Shown here: positions 59,820 through 64,000 of the stretch, piece by piece
Position numbering within the stretch: position 1 is the stretch's first letter
How the letters are laid out: each line of letters starts with the position of its first letter
Assembly (NCBI GenBank): GCA_026936325.1
Contig: JAPTHN010000004.1
Span: forward strand, 27,087,910 to 27,151,909
Direction: 5' to 3'
DNA from: Platynereis dumerilii
Lineage: Eukaryota > Annelida > Polychaeta > Phyllodocida > Nereididae
Length of the DNA stretch: 64,000 nucleotides
The notes under the pieces: model-generated
Databases searched by the model: none
Seen by the model: only the letters and a program-made list of their open reading frames with translations
What the model was told of the DNA's origin: nothing
Made by a program: the position numbers and the translations under genes

Positions 59820-62161
59820 ATTGGATAAAACACAGCAAGAGTTGCAGGTCAACCAGTGCTTCTTCACATGCAGCATAGTTTTTAGAAAATATTCCAAATA
59901 ATTGTTATTTTTTGGCATTCAGTACTCCACATGTTTTCGTTGCATTTACAAAAGATTTCGATTCATTTACACTTGAAGAATTATGAGTACTCACATTGAG
60001 CTGTGGGTGAATCACAACATGCACTATCCCTCTCATTGAAATGAACTGTCGATTTGTCATTGGGTAACTTGTGACAAGGAAAATTCCCGTAGTATGTAAG
60101 CACTTGTAATTCTGTGATGTTGGTATCACCTGTGCATGTAAATAGTTTCATCTACCACATTTCATTTTCATCAATTACGCTTTAAAATTTGCTTCTGTAT
60201 ATCAAGTGTTGGTATTACAAAAAATTTAAATTCATCTTGATTAGAATAGAACATCTCATCTCAGATATCAATCAACTATGAATTTTAATTAATGGTTTCA
60301 TTAACTTTGAAGTTTGAACAATCAACTTATAATCTTTCTTATGTGTACTACTGCTTTTTACATTCAGAGAACAAAGTACGAAAGAAGGTATTGTTATCAC
60401 TTTGGAAAAATGTCATCTGTCTGACAGGCGGGCGGGTGGATGGGCATGCAGCAGGTGGATAGATAGTTTCTGAGCCATTCTGAAATTTTAAGAAAAAATT
60501 TGTAAATTTTTTATTATTTTTTCTGGTCCATGACTCACATACTTTATTTTAGCGTGATTGACACTACATCATAACGTATATTAACTAATATATTTGTTGT
60601 TTTCCATGGTTTTAGGTAGTACAGTTGTACATATTGGATTACAATACAATGTTGAAAGGTTATAAATAGGCCTACTAACTTTTCACATGTGTTTCATTCA
60701 AGGGGGGTATTGATTTTTGACAACACTTCCAACTTAAGGGGGGGGGTATCAATTTTTGATGGGAAGTTCAACCAAAACTCCCACCCCCTGAACGGTCCCT
60801 GATTAGATTTGGACAACAACTGCCAGTTACAGCGTACTGATATTTTTCCTTCGGACCTTTATATGAAATATCGGTAAGTCATTTACATGCTTTTGTAACA
60901 TCTTTATCTCAGCCTCTGTTTATCAGCCAAATGTGTTCTGCAGCCATGGCCGTAAGTTTTCACTCAGCAGCCATGCTTCACTAAGGTGCTATAATTTTGA
61001 CCAATCATAATGAAGCAAATACTCGCCCAATCTTTACCAAAATGTCAGGAATAATAGTTAGTATGTACTTGAGGTGTTCTGACAAAAAGTTTGAATGGAA
61101 TAATGTTACACAATAGCTGTGAGCCAAATTAGTTGAAATTAAAGCACATGGTCAGTTCTGATCTAATATTGTCATTCACATGATAGTAATATTCACCAAA
61201 GTGTCTGGATGTGTTGGGCACACACCAAATTAAACATTCATGGCAAAATTACAATTAAATATGCAACTTTAACAAACATTGCTTGATCGGGTTTCTCTTG
61301 ATGTGTTTATGAAAAATTGTTAATTTCTCATGTAAGAATAAAATAGTAAATTGTTTTTCTTATTATGAAGTTTAATTTGTTTCAAGAAGAAGTGCAATTA
61401 TTTCCTACTCCTACAGGACCTACATACAACTTCGCTATATTTAAAGAAAAAAACAGTTCTAGTAAAACCTGGTGAACGAAAAATTGAACCATGTATTTTG
61501 TCATGAAAGCATAATTTTATAGATACACGACACATCCACAAACTTTGGTGGCTGTTACTACCATAAGAATAACATAGAGCATCATAATTGATTTTATGCT
61601 CAAAATTCATCTTATTCATTATTTTGCCTCACTATTTAGATCTACTGTGAAAATACAATTTAATGCAATTATTTTTACCAGAACACCTACTCTGTACAAA
61701 CTATATTGCTCAAGACTTAGTGAAGATAGAGTAAGTATTTGCTTTGTAATGATTGATCACAATAAATGCACCATAGTGCAGCATTGCAGATGAGTGAAAA
61801 CTTACGGCCATGGCTGTATACCTTATTTCGCAACCAAAAATGTGACAAATCCTTTAAAAGTAGTCTTGTCTTTCTGTTACCTTCGTACACTCCCCCTGAT
61901 GTAATAGCACGTTCATTGTTGGGAAGCTGACGGTTTGCTGCTGTGCAGCCCATGTTTTAATTTATACAATTTATATTTCTGGTAAAAAGCAATAAGACAG
62001 AGTGACTAAAGGTCATGAGAGGCGCTGTGTGCTCACCTTTACATTTTTGTTATTGTAATTACGAATGAAAAATTGGACAACTTGCACAAGATACGTTTAT
62101 TAATGGAAAAACAACTTTTTATACAATGCGTTTAAAAACACATAAAAGGGTTTATATAACG
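59820..62161. other. 3' flank / probable 3' UTR, no gene seen
   Basis: AT-rich non-coding sequence. Near 60700 the phrase GGGGGTATTGATTTTTGACA is followed by GGGGGTATCAATTTTTGATG, a two-unit tandem of about 40 bp. No domain-bearing frame. Confidence 0.4.
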
Positions 62162-63016
62162 TACAACGGGGTGACTTTGAACAGTTTTCGCCTCAATTAT
62201 CTTACCTTTGTAAGCTACTGGCATCCAGTCAAACTGTGCATCAGCATTTTGAGATATACACAAATATGTCAATGTTAGTGGATATGGGGTGACTTTAACA
62301 GAGTGTGTTCTAGTGAAAGAAAACCATCAATCTTAAAAAAAACAAATGTTTTATCTGTATTTATGAATTTTTTAGGGCTTGATTGCCCTTACCTAAAAAT
62401 GTGTGTCTTTTTTAAATATTTTCTGACATTTTTATTCTTGGTCTACTTCTGTGCCATTGGAGCTAAATGATTGCCTACTATAAACGTGATAAAACATTCA
62501 CACATTAAATTATTTGCATAGTATTATGAAATATGATACAACAGTGAATATGGTGTACCTGAAAATGTAATGGTCTTAGCACTCGCTAACACAATGCGGT
62601 GTTCAAAGTCACCCCGAAATTGTGTTGCGAGTCAAAATCATCCACTAATAATATTTGTTGTCGGTCTCTTCGCATGGCTTGCAATAAGTTTTTTGTGGAT
62701 TTTGGAGCATTTGAGTGACATTGGAATGAGGCAGGTATTTATGAGGCCAGGCTTATCCAGTACTGTTGTAGGCACAGAAGTTTACAAGCTATGGTAAATA
62801 GCAAAAATAATGATATGGTGAGTTTATTTCATCAAAATCAAGAAAAGAAATATCCAGTCACTATGATTTTATGCAGATAGAAACTAGACCTTAGTAGAAT
62901 ATAATCAGAAGTCAAATACTTCCAGTATCTTATATAACCTTGCATTCACAGAGGATCAATCTTTTTCAGAAAAGTGTTCAAAGTCACCCCCGGCTGTTCA
63001 AAGTCACCCCGTTGTA
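62162..63016. mobile_element. TIR element 7, core GGGGTGACTTTGAAC
   Basis: TACAACGGGGTGACTTTGAA at 62162 is perfectly inverted, ending TTCAAAGTCACCCCGTTGTA at 63016, with CG on both outer sides. Core copies lie at 62168 and 62286 (+) and 62599, about 62985 and 62998 (-). 855 bp, no transposase frame. Confidence 0.88.
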
Positions 63017-63639
63017 CGGTAACTAATAATTTATCCTTTACTTGTTAATACTGAATATTAAATTGTACATATATACAGCGAATTGTTTTACAACCTAAGT
63101 AAGATTTGTACTAGCATATTTGCTGTTGTCTTTTTATTTTGAAATATGTTTATGATATATAAATCAAAATGTGATTTGATGTTTATTCTAATGAAATATT
63201 ATCAATTGAAATCCCATCATTTTTGCAATGCAATTGTTATTGTGAAGTGAGTTGTAAGCCCATTAGGCCTGGGGGTAGATCTTGAGCACATTTCACAAAA
63301 TAAAAGATTTTCACTCTATTTTTGTAATTTGAAACCAAAATTAAAGGTGGACAGTGGACACCACAATTTTGATTGGCTGTTTACGCGAGGGGGCTGGAGT
63401 ATTAGCATCAGTTGCCCCCATAGAAATACATAGAAGGGAAATGAGGCTCTGGCAGATGAAGCAACCAAATCCACCATCTTGGAACTGCCCTGTATCCTGA
63501 AACAATGGTACTGTGACGTCACCAATAACAATGGCATGACGTCACATCATAAGTAGTCTATTATTATCACCTCAGCCATGCGATAAGTAGGGTATTGTCA
63601 TTAGATGACCCATGCAACAACCACCCATAACGCCCTCAT

Positions 63640-63710
63640 TTGCAGGGCCGACAATGATTTTGAGGGCCGACAATGATTTTGAGGGCTGATAATGGTATTG
63701 TCAGCCCTGT
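63640..63710. repeat. Short tandem repeat GAGGGCCGACAATGATTTT, three units
   Basis: Three units of about 21 bp, the last diverged (GAGGGCTGATAATGGTATT), followed by the inverted phrase ATTGTCAGCCCT, so the block can fold. The rest of 63017-64000 shows no gene. Confidence 0.75.
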
Positions 63711-64000
63711 GATGACATCATGACTCATGCTGCCTAGCAACCATGAGCATCTGAATCTATAAATAGATCGTGACGTCACCATTTTCAAGGGCATGCAAGT
63801 GGTAGCGTCACAAGTTTTGTTGAAATCTTACTGACTCAGTGTTGGTTATTTCTTTTTTTCTCAGTCCCTATTTACCTGAAGACACTGAAATTTGCACAAG
63901 ATGTTGAATACAGTACAATACACAAGCACTGATAAGGACATTAAAGTGCATACATTTATTGGGATTTTAAAGCTGTGTAATTTGGAAGTTCTGAAAAGTT

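Noticed and set aside
62570-62797. Frame with a hydrophobic stretch resembling a small membrane protein
   Set aside because: It lies wholly inside TIR element 7 and includes a TIR core copy.

Overview
This is a piece of a repeat-rich animal nuclear genome. It is AT-rich, has spliced GT-AG genes, intact non-LTR retrotransposons, tRNA-derived SINEs, GATA microsatellites and a very high density of small inverted-repeat DNA transposons. There is no bacterial-style gene packing, operon, rRNA or CRISPR array. The mix of LINEs (RTE-like, Tx1/L1-like, CR1/L2-like, jockey/CR1-like), hAT relatives and foldback MITEs fits a marine invertebrate, possibly an echinoderm or another invertebrate deuterostome. 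That placement is inference; nothing here fixes the species.

Only one host gene can be supported. It lies on the plus strand in the last third, with nine exons between 45969 and 59819. It encodes a type I membrane protein with a signal peptide, two Ig-like domains (each split by an intron), one transmembrane helix and a cytoplasmic tail built from small phase 2-2 exons, each with a single tyrosine. All splice phases agree. A 16-base first coding exon at 23812-23827 would complete a 400-residue protein, but it implies a 22 kb first intron and is only a candidate.

Layout. 0-8 kb: a TIR element, a short GC-rich minisatellite, a tRNA-SINE and a LINE fragment. 8.4-11.4 kb: a full-length uninterrupted RTE-like ORF on the minus strand. 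12.5-14 kb: a satellite of about 155 bp period next to a decayed LINE piece. 14.6-25 kb: TIR elements, foldbacks and a CR1/L2-type 3' end. 25.7-28.7 kb: a 3 kb TIR element with a hAT element nested in it. 28.8-33.8 kb: a Tx1/L1-like LINE with an open ORF2, a serine/arginine-rich ORF upstream, and a 50-bp-phased motif array between them. 34-37 kb: SINE-like and palindromic repeats. 37.4-45 kb: a TIR element whose right half plus flank is tandemly triplicated (1587 bp unit), with a 2.1 kb hAT element in copy 1 only. 46-60 kb: the Ig receptor gene, whose introns are largely MITEs. 60-64 kb: non-coding, with one more TIR element.

The most notable pattern is a set of at least seven sequence-unrelated elements of the same design. 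Each starts and ends with TA followed by a short G-rich TIR, and carries extra copies of its own TIR core in both orientations inside the element (TIR cores such as GGGGCACATTGGGAC, GGGGCACAGTGAGAC, GGGTAATATCACGC, GGGGTTATTTGAA, GGGGCAAAACGG, GAGAGTTGGGCC, GGGGTGACTTTGAAC). They look like non-autonomous relatives of one DNA-transposon superfamily that I cannot name with confidence.
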